A stretch of DNA of 52,444 bases from Patescibacteria group bacterium (lineage in GTDB: Bacteria > Patescibacteriota > Patescibacteriia > Patescibacteriales > UBA12465): contig JAQVFY010000003.1 in NCBI GenBank assembly GCA_028696995.1, positions 9,787-62,230 on the forward strand, given 5' to 3'. The position numbers and the translations under genes were made by a program. Below, piece after piece: positions 1-10,321 of the stretch; within the stretch, counting starts at the first letter, position 1; each line of letters starts with the position of its first letter. Below the pieces are notes generated by a model. It saw only the letters and a program-made list of their open reading frames with translations. It was not told the DNA's origin and ran no database searches.

Positions 1-2
1 AA

Positions 3-254
3 GATACTTTGGAACAACTTTTTTCTGAAAAATATCCTAAATACAGAGAAACTTTGGTGGTTAGTATTAATCAAGAAACTGATAATCATATCAGAGGACA
101 AATAAGTTTTGAACCTGGTGCTCCTGGTGGATTATTTTTAGCCACTAATATCATGGGGGATTGGCAAATTGTTTTTGATGGCAATGGTAGCATTCCTTGT
201 GATTTATCAAAATATGAGTTCCCTGATGAGATTTTGCAGGATTGTGCGAAATAA
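3..254 (+). CDS. Hypothetical protein, C-terminal fragment (5' end outside window)
   Basis: Frame is open to the window edge; the ORF-track start at 9 is an internal TTG. C-terminal motif GGLFLATNIMGDWQIVFDGNGSIPC. Confidence 0.6.
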   Translation, partial: DTLEQLFSEKYPKYRETLVVSINQETDNHIRGQISFEPGAPGGLFLATNIMGDWQIVFDGNGSIPCDLSKYEFPDEILQDCAK

Positions 255-270
255 ATATAATTTTTAAAAT

Positions 271-834
271 ATGATTTTATCCGACAAAGATATTCTAAGA
301 GCCTTAGATCATGGTGATATAACTATTGATCCCTTTGATAAAAAATATTTACAACCAGCCTCGGTCGACTTGCATTTAGATAAACATTTTTTGGTTTTTG
401 ATACCAAATTAAATTATGTTATTGATCCTAAAAAGCCGATGGATGACATGATGAAAGAAATTGAGATAGATGAAAATCAACCTTTCGTGCTTCATCCGGG
501 AGAGTTTGCCTTGGGTCTTATTTATGAAAAAACAGGGGTTTCTGCTAAATACGTCGGTCGTTTAGAAGGTAAGAGCTCAGTAGGTAGAATGGGGGTTCTT
601 ATACACATTACAGCTGGTTTTTTGGATCCAGGTAATTGTCTTAAAATGACTTTAGAGCTTCATAATACTGCTAATATACCTATTTTGCTTTATTATAAAA
701 TGCCAATTGCTCAAATGGCTTTTGAGGAATTGTCGTCAGAATGCCAAAAGCCATATTCTAAAGAGATGGGAAGCAAATATGTTGGTGATACAAAACCAAG
801 AGCCAGTCAAATGTGGAAAAATTTTTCTAAATAA
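271..834 (+). CDS. dcd: dCTP deaminase / dUTPase family
   Basis: 187 aa; LQPASVDLHL, GRLEGKSSVGRMGVLIHITAGFLDPG typical of Dcd. Confidence 0.93.
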   Translation: MILSDKDILRALDHGDITIDPFDKKYLQPASVDLHLDKHFLVFDTKLNYVIDPKKPMDDMMKEIEIDENQPFVLHPGEFALGLIYEKTGVSAKYVGRLEGKSSVGRMGVLIHITAGFLDPGNCLKMTLELHNTANIPILLYYKMPIAQMAFEELSSECQKPYSKEMGSKYVGDTKPRASQMWKNFSK

Positions 835-861
835 ACCTAAACAATTTTTTTTAAATAAATA

Positions 862-889
862 AAAAATAGAGGTATAAACCTCTATTTTT
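862..889. terminator. Bidirectional intrinsic terminator between convergent dcd and trpS
   Basis: AAAAATAGAGG TATAAA CCTCTATTTTT hairpin with T/A tracts on both sides. Confidence 0.8.
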
Positions 890-893
890 TGTA

Positions 894-1892
894 TTATTTA
901 AAATAATCTAGTTTCATCTTTTTCTTAACCTTCTTCAAGGTCTCTTCTGCTTTTTTCTTAGCTCTTTTAGTGCCATCTTTCAATATTTTTTCTACCAACT
1001 TCGGCCTTTTTTCATAATATTTTCTTCTCTCCTGAATTGGTTTAAGGAATTCTATAATATTATTCGTCAATTCTTTTTTACATTGAGCACAGCCACGAGC
1101 TCCATTTTGACATTCCTTTTTAATGTTTCCCAAATTACCTTTACTAAAAATTTCATGATAAGAAAAAACTGTACAAATTTCTGGGTGTCCCTTGTCATCT
1201 ACTTTTAATTTCTGAGTATCAGTTAAAGCTTTTTTAACTTTTTGTTCAATCATTTCTGGACTATCTGCAATGTAAATAGCATTGTTCAGGCTTTTACCCA
1301 TTTTAGTATTACCATCTAATCCTTTAACGCGACCAAAATTACTAATCATAGCTTCGGGCACAATCAGAGTTTCACCGTAAAGGCTATTAAATTTTCTTAC
1401 AATTTCTTTAGTTTGTTCTATTTGGGGTAGTTGATCTTCGCCTACTGGCACTAAATTAGCTTCAAAAGCAGTGATATCAGCCGCCTGACTGACGGGATAA
1501 CCCAAGAAACCAAAAGTAACGCTATCTTTAAATAAATCTGCCTTTTGCTTGATTTCTTCCTTGACAGTCGGATTTCTTTGTAATCGAGCAATTGTTACTA
1601 GATTGGAATAAAAGACAGTTAATTCAGCAATTTCAGGAATAAGTGATTGAATAAAGATAGTTGATTTTTTAGGATCGATCCCAACCGCTAAATTATCCAT
1701 GGCAACTTCCATAACATTGGCTCGGACTTTTTCAGGATTAGAAAAATTATCAGTTAAAGCCTGAACATCAGCTATCATGATATAGGTTTTGTATTCGTCT
1801 TGTAATTTGGCTCTATTTAAAAGAGAACCAAATAAATGACCAATATGTAATTGTCCGGTCGGGCGATCACCGGTAAGAATAATTTTTTTCAT
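894..1892 (-). CDS. trpS: Tryptophanyl-tRNA synthetase
   Basis: TGDRPTGQLHIGHLFGS (HIGH) and GNTKMGKSLNNAI (KMSKS-like). Confidence 0.95.
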   Translation of the reverse strand: MKKIILTGDRPTGQLHIGHLFGSLLNRAKLQDEYKTYIMIADVQALTDNFSNPEKVRANVMEVAMDNLAVGIDPKKSTIFIQSLIPEIAELTVFYSNLVTIARLQRNPTVKEEIKQKADLFKDSVTFGFLGYPVSQAADITAFEANLVPVGEDQLPQIEQTKEIVRKFNSLYGETLIVPEAMISNFGRVKGLDGNTKMGKSLNNAIYIADSPEMIEQKVKKALTDTQKLKVDDKGHPEICTVFSYHEIFSKGNLGNIKKECQNGARGCAQCKKELTNNIIEFLKPIQERRKYYEKRPKLVEKILKDGTKRAKKKAEETLKKVKKKMKLDYFK

Positions 1893-2215
1893 TATTTTCT
1901 TTTATAATTTTTTTTACTGTTTTTAGGACTTTCTTCTTCATTTTTTTTATCTTTTTTGGAGATAAAATAACTCATAGCCTTTTCAGCTAATTTTCCAAAC
2001 AGAAAAAGATAAGAGCTACTTTGATTGACTTTGTTTTTTATTAAATCTACTAAATTGTCGATCTTAGTAACCCCTTTTTCTACTTGTCCGCTAATACGAT
2101 TAATTCTTTTTAGGTTAGCAATTAAATAATACAAAGCAAAACATAGAAAAATAACTAGAACAATAACTGCTCCAGCGATGGATACGTTTAAGATATCCTT
2201 ACTTGTTTCTAACAT
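1892..2215 (-). CDS. Small membrane protein, DUF948-like
   Basis: 107 aa, one N-terminal TM followed by a coiled region; overlaps the trpS start by 1 nt. Confidence 0.6.
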   Translation of the reverse strand: MLETSKDILNVSIAGAVIVLVIFLCFALYYLIANLKRINRISGQVEKGVTKIDNLVDLIKNKVNQSSSYLFLFGKLAEKAMSYFISKKDKKNEEESPKNSKKNYKRK

Positions 2216-2233
2216 AATTTTATATTTAGTTAA

Positions 2234-4663
2234 TTAAAAATCTCGTAAATGTGCGGAAAATTTTTCTTGTAAATTTTTTATTAATTTGTCTTGAATGGCA
2301 TCTATTTCTTCATTGGTTAGAGTTTTTTCTTCATGTTGATAAACAATATGAAAGGCTAAACTTTTTTTATGATCAGGTAAATTTTTTCCAGAATAAACAT
2401 CAAAGAGTTCCACCTTTTTGATTAAAGGATGAAAGTTTTTTATCTCCTGTTTAATGTTATTATAGAATATTTTTTCATCAATTACAAAGGCTAAATCACG
2501 ATTGACAGGTGGAAATTTAAAAATAGCTTGATATTCTTGAGTTTTAGAGCTGGCTAGAGCTATTAATAATGTTTTTAAACTTATTTCTAAAGAAGAGACT
2601 TCTTTTTTAATGCCGTTTTTTTGCAAAACATCTTTGTCAATTTTGGCTAAAAATCCAATCTCCTTTCCGTTTAATAATAATAAGCATTTTTCTTTTTTGT
2701 CAGACCACTCAATAATTGATTCGGTAGATATAAATTCAATTTCTTGTCCAGAGCTTATTTCTAATAAAGCGTTAAAAATAATATTTTTTAAATCAGAGAA
2801 GGTTTCCCCTTTATTTTGTGCTAAAATTAAAGCCAATTTTTTTTCTTGGTAGGGGAGATTTTCTAAGAAGCTATTATCCTTATTGGGCCCTCCAGCAATA
2901 TTTAAAAAAATATTTCCAATTTCAAATAAGGCAATTTTTTCATACTTAGCTTGATTAGTTTTAATATTGCTGAGTAAGTTGGTGCTTAGAGTTTGGCGTA
3001 ATAAGGTGTGCTGAGTAGAAAGGGGGTTTAGTAGTTTGATGTAGGTTTTAGGGTCTAAATTTAATTTTAATAATTGCTCTTCGTTAACAAAAGAATAATT
3101 ATAGGTTTCGGTCATTTTATAACTTAGAGATAGGATCTTTTTTATTTTTTTAATTAATTCTAGTTCCTTATTTTTTTCTGGTGGGTTGATATCACTTTTA
3201 GGCATAATAATATTAATATTATTATATCCATAAATTCTGATTAATTCTTCGATTAAATCTTCTTTTATTTGTAAGTCTTTTTGTCGCCAAGAAGGAATAA
3301 TTATTTCCAATTCATCCTCTTTTTCTGTTTCTTTGACTTCTAATCTTAGATCAGAAAAAATATTTTTTATTTTTTTGTCTTCAATTTTTTGACCAATAAT
3401 TTTTTCAACCCATGATAAATTTAATTTGATAGCTTTGGTTTCGGTTTTAAAATGTCCCTCTTCTACTATTTCATAATTTAGTCCAATTTTATTTTGACTT
3501 TTTTTAATTATTTCCACCACTTTATTTAAGGCTATTGAGCAGAGATTGGCGTCTAGACCTTTTTCAAAGCGCATAGCAGCATCAGTTCGAGAGGACAGTC
3601 TTTGGGCTGTTTTTCGGACTGAAATAGCGTCAAAATTAGCCGATTCTATTATTATAGAGGTGGTTGCTTTGTTAATTTGACTATTTTTACCGCCAATAAC
3701 TCCGGCAATAGCTAAAATCTCTTGATCACTAGCTATAATCAGATCATCTTCGTTTAGAATTTTTTCTTGGTCATCAAGAGTTATTATTTTTTCGTTTTTC
3801 TCTGCTTTTCTGACTATTATTTTTTTGATATTTTCGGCGTCAAAGGCGTGTAAAGGTTGTCCAGTTTCAAACATGACATAATTAGTAACATCAACAATAT
3901 TGTTAATTGGTTTAATGCCGATAGCGGTTAATTTATTTTTGATCCATTCCGGGGATTCTTCTATTACAATATTATCTATTTTTAAAGCTAAGTATTTTTT
4001 GCAAAGATTTTTAGTTTTTATTTCAACCTGGATATTACCCTTTTTTTCTTTCTTACTTTTTTTAATTTTTATATCTTTAGTTTCATAGTTCTTTAATTTT
4101 CTATTAAAGATAACACTTAATTCTCGAGCCAATCCATAATGACACCAAAGATCAGGGCGATTAGAAATAGATTTATTGTCTATTTCTAAAGTAGTTTCAT
4201 CTAGCCCTAAGTGTTCTGCTAAATTTTGTCCTAATTTAGCATTTTTTTCTAAAATCATAATACCATCATGATTTGTTCCTAGGCCCAATTCATCTTCGGC
4301 ACAAAGCATTCCGTTGGATTCTTCTCCTCTAATTTCTGCTTTTTTAATTTCCAGTCCATTCGGCAAAATAGCTCCTACCTGAGCCAGGGGAACTAATTGT
4401 CCAACAGCAATATTGGGGGCTCCACAAACTATTTTTAGATTTTTTTCTTGGTCGGTTTTTACAAAAGCAATCTGTAGTTTGTCGGCCTGGGGATGTTTTT
4501 CTACGGAAATTATTTCAGCCACAACTACATTTTTAAAATTATCTTTTTGAGTAATAATGTCCTCCACTTCAACAGTATGGGCTGTCAATTTCTCTTTTAT
4601 TTCTTCGGCACTAATATTTGTTAGACTAACAAACTCTTTGAGCCAATTTAATGAGATTTTCAT
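2234..4663 (-). CDS. pheT: Phenylalanyl-tRNA synthetase beta subunit
   Basis: 809 aa; MKISLNWLKEFV start, tRNA-binding domain, B3/B4, FDX-ACB C-terminus. Confidence 0.95.
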   Translation of the reverse strand: MKISLNWLKEFVSLTNISAEEIKEKLTAHTVEVEDIITQKDNFKNVVVAEIISVEKHPQADKLQIAFVKTDQEKNLKIVCGAPNIAVGQLVPLAQVGAILPNGLEIKKAEIRGEESNGMLCAEDELGLGTNHDGIMILEKNAKLGQNLAEHLGLDETTLEIDNKSISNRPDLWCHYGLARELSVIFNRKLKNYETKDIKIKKSKKEKKGNIQVEIKTKNLCKKYLALKIDNIVIEESPEWIKNKLTAIGIKPINNIVDVTNYVMFETGQPLHAFDAENIKKIIVRKAEKNEKIITLDDQEKILNEDDLIIASDQEILAIAGVIGGKNSQINKATTSIIIESANFDAISVRKTAQRLSSRTDAAMRFEKGLDANLCSIALNKVVEIIKKSQNKIGLNYEIVEEGHFKTETKAIKLNLSWVEKIIGQKIEDKKIKNIFSDLRLEVKETEKEDELEIIIPSWRQKDLQIKEDLIEELIRIYGYNNINIIMPKSDINPPEKNKELELIKKIKKILSLSYKMTETYNYSFVNEEQLLKLNLDPKTYIKLLNPLSTQHTLLRQTLSTNLLSNIKTNQAKYEKIALFEIGNIFLNIAGGPNKDNSFLENLPYQEKKLALILAQNKGETFSDLKNIIFNALLEISSGQEIEFISTESIIEWSDKKEKCLLLLNGKEIGFLAKIDKDVLQKNGIKKEVSSLEISLKTLLIALASSKTQEYQAIFKFPPVNRDLAFVIDEKIFYNNIKQEIKNFHPLIKKVELFDVYSGKNLPDHKKSLAFHIVYQHEEKTLTNEEIDAIQDKLIKNLQEKFSAHLRDF

Positions 4664-4681
4664 ATTTTTAATTTATTTTTA

Positions 4682-5710
4682 TTAAAATTGATTTAAAAAT
4701 TGTAAGTCCCCACTATTAAAGAGGCGAACGTCATCAATATTGTATTTCAACATAGTTAATCGGTCTAAGCCAAAACCAAAGGCAAATCCACTGTATTTTT
4801 CTGGATCTATTCCTCCCTTTTTTAAAACTTCCGGATGTATCATTCCACAACCCAGAATTTCTAACCAGCCAGTATATTTACAAACTCGACAGCCTTTTCC
4901 TTGGCATAAAAAGCAGGTATATTCACCATTACTTCCTGGTTCCACAAAAGGGTAATGTTTGGGACGCATTCTTAATTTAGTATTTGGTCCGTATAGTTTT
5001 TTCCCGACAACTTCTAATACTCCCTTAAGATGAGCAAAGCTGATATCTTCAGCAATCATAATTCCTTCAATGTGGTAAAAAGTGTGTTCATGGCGAGCAT
5101 CAGTTGCCTCGTTGCGAAAACATTTACCGGGGACTATGGCCTTAAGAGGAGCTCCATATTTTTCCATAGCTCGAATTTGCATGGGGGAGGTATGAGTTCG
5201 CATAACCATATCATATTCTTCTTCTTTATTTTTATGGTTAATAAAAAAAGTGTCTTGCATTTCACGGGCGGGGTGATGTTTGGCAAAATTTAAAGCTGTA
5301 AAATTATAATAGTCGCTTTCTAGTTCTGGTCCATCTAAAATCATAAAGCCCATTGAAGAGAAAAGATCTTCTATTTCTTCTAAAACGATGCTAGTGGGGT
5401 GGAGATGTCCGTGATCATTTATTTCTCCCGGTAAAGTTGGGTCAATAAATTCCTTTTTATTATTGTGTGAGTCTATTTTTTGACGAATTTCTCCTAGTTT
5501 TTCGTCAATTTCTTTTTTAATAGAATTAGCTAGAAGTCCGGCTTCTTTTTTTAAATCAGCACTTAAATTTTTAATGTTTTTTAAGGTTAGGGCTAATTCA
5601 CTTTTTCGTCCTAAATATTTTTCTTCTATGTTTTTTAAATTTTCTGAATCTTTAATCTCTTCTAATTTATCTAAAATTTCTTTTTTTATTTGTATTAGTT
5701 TATTGTTCAT
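4682..5710 (-). CDS. pheS: Phenylalanyl-tRNA synthetase alpha subunit
   Basis: MRTHTSPMQIRAM, FAFGFGLDRLTMLKYNIDDVRLF. Confidence 0.96.
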   Translation of the reverse strand: MNNKLIQIKKEILDKLEEIKDSENLKNIEEKYLGRKSELALTLKNIKNLSADLKKEAGLLANSIKKEIDEKLGEIRQKIDSHNNKKEFIDPTLPGEINDHGHLHPTSIVLEEIEDLFSSMGFMILDGPELESDYYNFTALNFAKHHPAREMQDTFFINHKNKEEEYDMVMRTHTSPMQIRAMEKYGAPLKAIVPGKCFRNEATDARHEHTFYHIEGIMIAEDISFAHLKGVLEVVGKKLYGPNTKLRMRPKHYPFVEPGSNGEYTCFLCQGKGCRVCKYTGWLEILGCGMIHPEVLKKGGIDPEKYSGFAFGFGLDRLTMLKYNIDDVRLFNSGDLQFLNQF

Positions 5711-5725
5711 ATTTTTGAGTGATTT

Positions 5726-6097
5726 TTAGGAATCACTAATTAAAATGTATTCAATTATTGATAAAATTATTATTAAAATAATGATGTTGAGCCAGGAGAA
5801 AAGATTTTCTGCCAACATAAACATAACAGCTATTATTAAAAAGGAAAAAAGGAATGATTGGCGAAAGGAACTTTTGGCTAGGTGAAAATCTAGGTTTTTT
5901 TTAAAAATATTACGACGTACCAGGAAACTTAAAATATTTATGGTTCCACTTAGAGCTAAAAATAGGGAGAAGTAGAAAAAAGTAAAGCCAAGCCAATTAC
6001 TGGTTTCGGGGTTTATCATTGTTGCTAGAAAAATGAAGATAGCCCAGGTTATTAAAACTAGGGAGCTTAGACTTAATATATATTTTTTTAGAGTCAT
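5726..6097 (-). CDS. Hypothetical multi-TM membrane protein
   Basis: 123 aa, about four hydrophobic segments, in the aaRS operon. Confidence 0.6.
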   Translation of the reverse strand: MTLKKYILSLSSLVLITWAIFIFLATMINPETSNWLGFTFFYFSLFLALSGTINILSFLVRRNIFKKNLDFHLAKSSFRQSFLFSFLIIAVMFMLAENLFSWLNIIILIIILSIIEYILISDS

Positions 6098-6101
6098 AAT
6101 A

Positions 6102-8720
6102 TTAGTTTAATATTTTACGTAATTCTAATTTATAATTATTTAATTTTTCTTTTTCCTGAGCAACTAATTCGGCCGGAGCTTTATTAACAAAATTTTGATT
6201 ATTTAATTTATTTTCAATAGAATCAATCATCTTTTTTAAATTGGCAATTTCTTTATCTCGGCGAATTTTTTCTTTTTCTTCATCAAATCCTCCTATTAAA
6301 TAAATTTCTATATCAGCCAAGGTTATGAAGATATTTTTTTTAGCACTAATCTCTGATTTGTCACCAATAATTTTTATCTGGTTTATTCCGGTTTTTAGGC
6401 TTTTAATCAGGTGACTCTGTTGTTCTAATAATTCTTTATTTCGGGGACTCAATATTATGGCCTGTAATTTTTTTCCTGGTTCGATCCGATGTTCAGAGCG
6501 AGCATTTCTGATAGACATGATGATTTCCTGAATTATATTAAATGATTGTTCTTCGGAATCAAAATTAACTTCTTGGGCTTGGGGCCAAGAACTGACTATT
6601 AGCATTTGTTTTTCTCCTAATTGTTGCCAAATAGTTTCAGTGATAAAAGGAATGAAGGGGTGCCATAGTTTTAAAATATTTTTTAAGATGAATAATAAAA
6701 CCTTATTTTTATTATCTTCATCTTTTTCAAATTTATTAGCCTCTAGATACCAATCGGCTAAATCATTCCAAGTAAATTCTCTTAATTCTTCTCCGCTTAA
6801 AGAAAATTTGTAGGCTGATAAATCCAGACTTGTTTTTTTGATAGTTTTATTTAATTTATTTAAGATCCATTTGTCGCTCAAGCTTAATTTTTGAGGATCA
6901 AAGTCATCGGAAAAATCATTTGTTTTAGAGATTATAAAGCGACTAATGTTCCAAAGTTTATTTATAAAATTACGATAACCAGCAATTTTTTCTTCGCTCA
7001 TGCGCAGGTCGTTCCCTGGGGTATTACCAAGAAGTAGGGCTAGGCGCAAGGAATCAGTACCAAATTTTTCGATCATATCTAGTGGATCAATACCATTTCT
7101 TTTGGATTTGCTCATTTTTTTGCCGTTCTTATCTAAAACCATGCCATGTAAATATACCTTTTCAAAAGGAATTTCATCTAAAGCAAAAATAGACATCATA
7201 ATCATTCGTGATATCCAAAGGGTGATTAACTCATAACCGGTTTCTAGCATTTGGGTGGGGTGAAATTTTTGGAGATCATTTAATTTTTTGCCATTTTGAA
7301 AATTATCAGGCCAGCCAAGAGTAGAAAAGGTCCACATTCCAGAGGAAAACCAAGTGTCTAAAGTATCAGGGTCTTGTTTCCAGTCTTTTCCCTGGGGCTT
7401 TTCTTCTCCGACGTATATTTCTTCTCCTCGATACCAAACAGGGATTTCATGACCAAACCAAATTTGACGACTGATGCACCAATCATGTAAATTTGTCATC
7501 CAATCTAAATATCTTTTAGTAAATCTATCAGGGATGAATTCAATCTTTTTATTTTCTCCGGCTTCAATAGCTTTTTCTTTTAGAGATTTGTTTCCGAGGC
7601 GAGGAATTTTGGTATCTACGCTGACAAACCATTGCTTAGATGGTAATGGTTCAATAGCTGTTCCGCAACGGTAGCAGGTCGATAAATTATTATTAATTTC
7701 TTCCTCTTTTATTATTAGATTTTTTTCTTGCAATTCTTCTATTATCATTTTTCTGGCGACTAAAACTTTCTGGCCGGAAAATTTACCAAAATTTTCTTTA
7801 ATGTTTCCTTCTTCGTCAATAACTTTAATGGTTTTTAGATTATTTTTTATAGCCATTTGGGAATCTATCATAGAATGAGCAGGAGTTACTCCCAAAGCTC
7901 CAGTTCCAAAATTCATATCAACATTAATGTCGGCAATTATTTTTAAATTTAATTCTTGCCCGCAAAAATTGGCTGATAATTCTTGATCAATATATTTTTT
8001 GTATCTTTCATCCTTAGGATTGACTGCTATAGCCGTATCGCCTAATTTGGTTTCAGGTCTAGTAGTAGAAATAGCTATTGGGAAATTTTGGTCGTATTTA
8101 AAGGTATAAAAAGATGCTTTTTGTTCTTGATATTCGATTTCATCATCAGCTAAGGTTGATTGACAGCGAGGGCACCAATTAACGATTCTTTCTCCGCGGT
8201 AGATAATGCCTTCTTTATACATATCTACGAACATTTTATTAACGGCTCGTTTTCTATCTTCGTCGAGAGTAAAAGCGGTGCGACTCCAGTCGATAGAAGC
8301 CCCCATTTTGCGAGTTTGTTTTAGAATGACAGCTTGAGTTTCGTGTAAAAATTCCCAAACTTTTTCCAAAAATTTTTCTCTACCTAAGTCATGTCTAGTT
8401 TTTTTTTCTTCAGCTAATATTTTTTTTTCTACCACATTTTGAGTAGCAATAGCAGCGTGGTCTGTTCCCGGAATCCAAAGAGTGCGATATCCGCAAAGAC
8501 GATGATAACGAATAAAAAGGTCTTCGATGGCCATAACCGAAGAATGACCAATATGAAGTTTGGCAGTAATATTAGGGGGAGGTAGAATCATGGTGTAATT
8601 AGGTGCGTTTTCTGGCAAATTTAAATTATCAGGATTGAAATAGCCTGATTTTTCCCATTTTTCATATATTTGATCCTCCCAGAGGACTGGATTATAAGTC
8701 TTGTCCATTTTTTGGTCCAT
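6102..8720 (-). CDS. valS: Valyl-tRNA synthetase
   Basis: 872 aa; PPPNITAKLHIGHS, GKKMSKSKRNGIDP, C-terminal coiled coil. Confidence 0.96.
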   Translation of the reverse strand: MDQKMDKTYNPVLWEDQIYEKWEKSGYFNPDNLNLPENAPNYTMILPPPNITAKLHIGHSSVMAIEDLFIRYHRLCGYRTLWIPGTDHAAIATQNVVEKKILAEEKKTRHDLGREKFLEKVWEFLHETQAVILKQTRKMGASIDWSRTAFTLDEDRKRAVNKMFVDMYKEGIIYRGERIVNWCPRCQSTLADDEIEYQEQKASFYTFKYDQNFPIAISTTRPETKLGDTAIAVNPKDERYKKYIDQELSANFCGQELNLKIIADINVDMNFGTGALGVTPAHSMIDSQMAIKNNLKTIKVIDEEGNIKENFGKFSGQKVLVARKMIIEELQEKNLIIKEEEINNNLSTCYRCGTAIEPLPSKQWFVSVDTKIPRLGNKSLKEKAIEAGENKKIEFIPDRFTKRYLDWMTNLHDWCISRQIWFGHEIPVWYRGEEIYVGEEKPQGKDWKQDPDTLDTWFSSGMWTFSTLGWPDNFQNGKKLNDLQKFHPTQMLETGYELITLWISRMIMMSIFALDEIPFEKVYLHGMVLDKNGKKMSKSKRNGIDPLDMIEKFGTDSLRLALLLGNTPGNDLRMSEEKIAGYRNFINKLWNISRFIISKTNDFSDDFDPQKLSLSDKWILNKLNKTIKKTSLDLSAYKFSLSGEELREFTWNDLADWYLEANKFEKDEDNKNKVLLFILKNILKLWHPFIPFITETIWQQLGEKQMLIVSSWPQAQEVNFDSEEQSFNIIQEIIMSIRNARSEHRIEPGKKLQAIILSPRNKELLEQQSHLIKSLKTGINQIKIIGDKSEISAKKNIFITLADIEIYLIGGFDEEKEKIRRDKEIANLKKMIDSIENKLNNQNFVNKAPAELVAQEKEKLNNYKLELRKILN

Positions 8721-8789
8721 ATTTAATTTATTTTCGCTTATAAATTATAGCATTATATTAACAAAATTAATACAGCAGGTCAATTATAA

Positions 8790-8818
8790 TTGACTATTTT
8801 TGGAATTGAATATATAAT
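8790..8818 (+). promoter_or_regulatory. Sigma70-type promoter for the DHH gene
   Basis: TTGACT-N17-TATAAT. Confidence 0.7.
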
Positions 8819-8846
8819 AATTAATTAAAGTTTAAATCGGTAAAAA

Positions 8847-10100
8847 ATGAAATTAAGTCAGCAGTTTTTTAATTTAATAGAAAAGTCTAATAATATTTTA
8901 TTAACCTTTCCAGTAGATTGGAGTGGAGACGCTATTTCTAGCGCCTTGGCTTTATATTTGTATTTAAAAAAAATAGGAAAAAATGTAGAAGTTGGGGCTG
9001 AAAAAATGAATAATTCTGGTAATTTTAGAATTCCAGCAGAATCTTTTAAATTTTTACCATCCTTTTCAGAAATAAAGAGTTCTTTAGAAAATTTGATGAA
9101 ATTTATTGTTTCAGTTGATTTGAAGAATGCTAAAGTCGATCATATTAAATATACTATTAAGGATAATTATTTAAATTTTATTATTTCGCCACGTGATGGA
9201 TTTTTTACTAATAAGGATATTAAGTCCAATATGAGTGGTTTTAAATATGATCTAATTATTACAGTTGATTGTCGAGATTTAGAATCATTGGGGCGAATTT
9301 ATGATACTAATATTGATTTTTTTTATAAGACTCCTATTATCAATATTGATAATAGTCCGGATAATGAAGAATTTGGGCAATTAAATATTATTGATCTCAA
9401 TGCTGTTTCTTCAACTGAAGTCATTTTTAATTTATTATTTGATTTTAAAAAAGAATTGATTGACGAAGATATTGCTACTTGTTTGTTGTGTGGAATAATT
9501 TTTAAAACCAAGAGTTTTAAAACCCCAAATTTAACTCCCCAAACTTTAAATATTTCTTCTAAATTAATTGAAATGGGAGGTAGGAGAGAAGAGATCGTCG
9601 CTAATTTATATCGATCTAGGAGTTTAAGCACTTTAAAGTTGTGGGGAAGAGTTTTAAATAATTTATCAATTAACGAAAGTAATGATATAATTTGGGCAAC
9701 TTTATTTAAAAATGATTTTCAGATTTCCAATTCCAACGAAGAAAATTTGCAAGATGTTATTGATGAATTAATTCTTAGTATCCCCACCGCTAAAGTCATT
9801 GTTATTTTTTATTCTTTATCAGAAATGTCAATTTTAGATGATCATTATATTAGCGAAAAAGATCAAGAAGATTTTGATAATAAAACTATCGTTGTTCACA
9901 ATAATGATTCTGGTCAAATTTTTAAAACCAATGTTTTAGTTTATTCGGTTAAAAATATTAACTCTTTGGATTTAATAAGAAATCTTAATCCGGAGGGGAC
10001 TAAAAAAATAGCTCAATCAGCCGTAGCTCGACCCATTAAAGATTTAGAATTTGAGGTTATTTCTAATATTAAAAATCGTCTTGAAAAAATATTTCAATAA
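8847..10100 (+). CDS. DHH-family phosphoesterase-like protein
   Basis: 417 aa; DHH/nanoRNase-like layout (LLTFPVDWSGDAISSALALYLYL, DLIITVDCRDLESLG). Confidence 0.6.
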   Translation: MKLSQQFFNLIEKSNNILLTFPVDWSGDAISSALALYLYLKKIGKNVEVGAEKMNNSGNFRIPAESFKFLPSFSEIKSSLENLMKFIVSVDLKNAKVDHIKYTIKDNYLNFIISPRDGFFTNKDIKSNMSGFKYDLIITVDCRDLESLGRIYDTNIDFFYKTPIINIDNSPDNEEFGQLNIIDLNAVSSTEVIFNLLFDFKKELIDEDIATCLLCGIIFKTKSFKTPNLTPQTLNISSKLIEMGGRREEIVANLYRSRSLSTLKLWGRVLNNLSINESNDIIWATLFKNDFQISNSNEENLQDVIDELILSIPTAKVIVIFYSLSEMSILDDHYISEKDQEDFDNKTIVVHNNDSGQIFKTNVLVYSVKNINSLDLIRNLNPEGTKKIAQSAVARPIKDLEFEVISNIKNRLEKIFQ

Positions 10101-10160
10101 TGCTAATATTTTAATAGTCATTTGAGTTCAGATGGCAATTTGTTATTATTGGATTTTATC

Positions 10161-10234
<74 letters not shown>

Positions 10235-10245
10235 CGTTTTCTTTT

Positions 10246-10318
10246 GGGCATATAGCTCAGCGGTTAGAGCACCGCCCTTATAAGGCGGGGGTCGACGGTT
10301 CAAATCCATCTATGCCCA
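10246..10318 (+). tRNA. tRNA-Ile(TAT)
   Basis: Acceptor GGGCATA/TATGCCC, anticodon arm CCGCC-CTTATAA-GGCGG giving anticodon UAU. Confidence 0.9.
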
Positions 10319-10321
10319 CAT

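Noticed and set aside
2610-9631. Antisense ORFs on the ORF track (2610-2852, 3900-4088, 4740-4955, 5030-5293, 7000-7236, 7474-7674, 9323-9631)
   Set aside because: Fully overlap well-recognised aaRS or DHH genes on the opposite strand and show no protein-like motifs.
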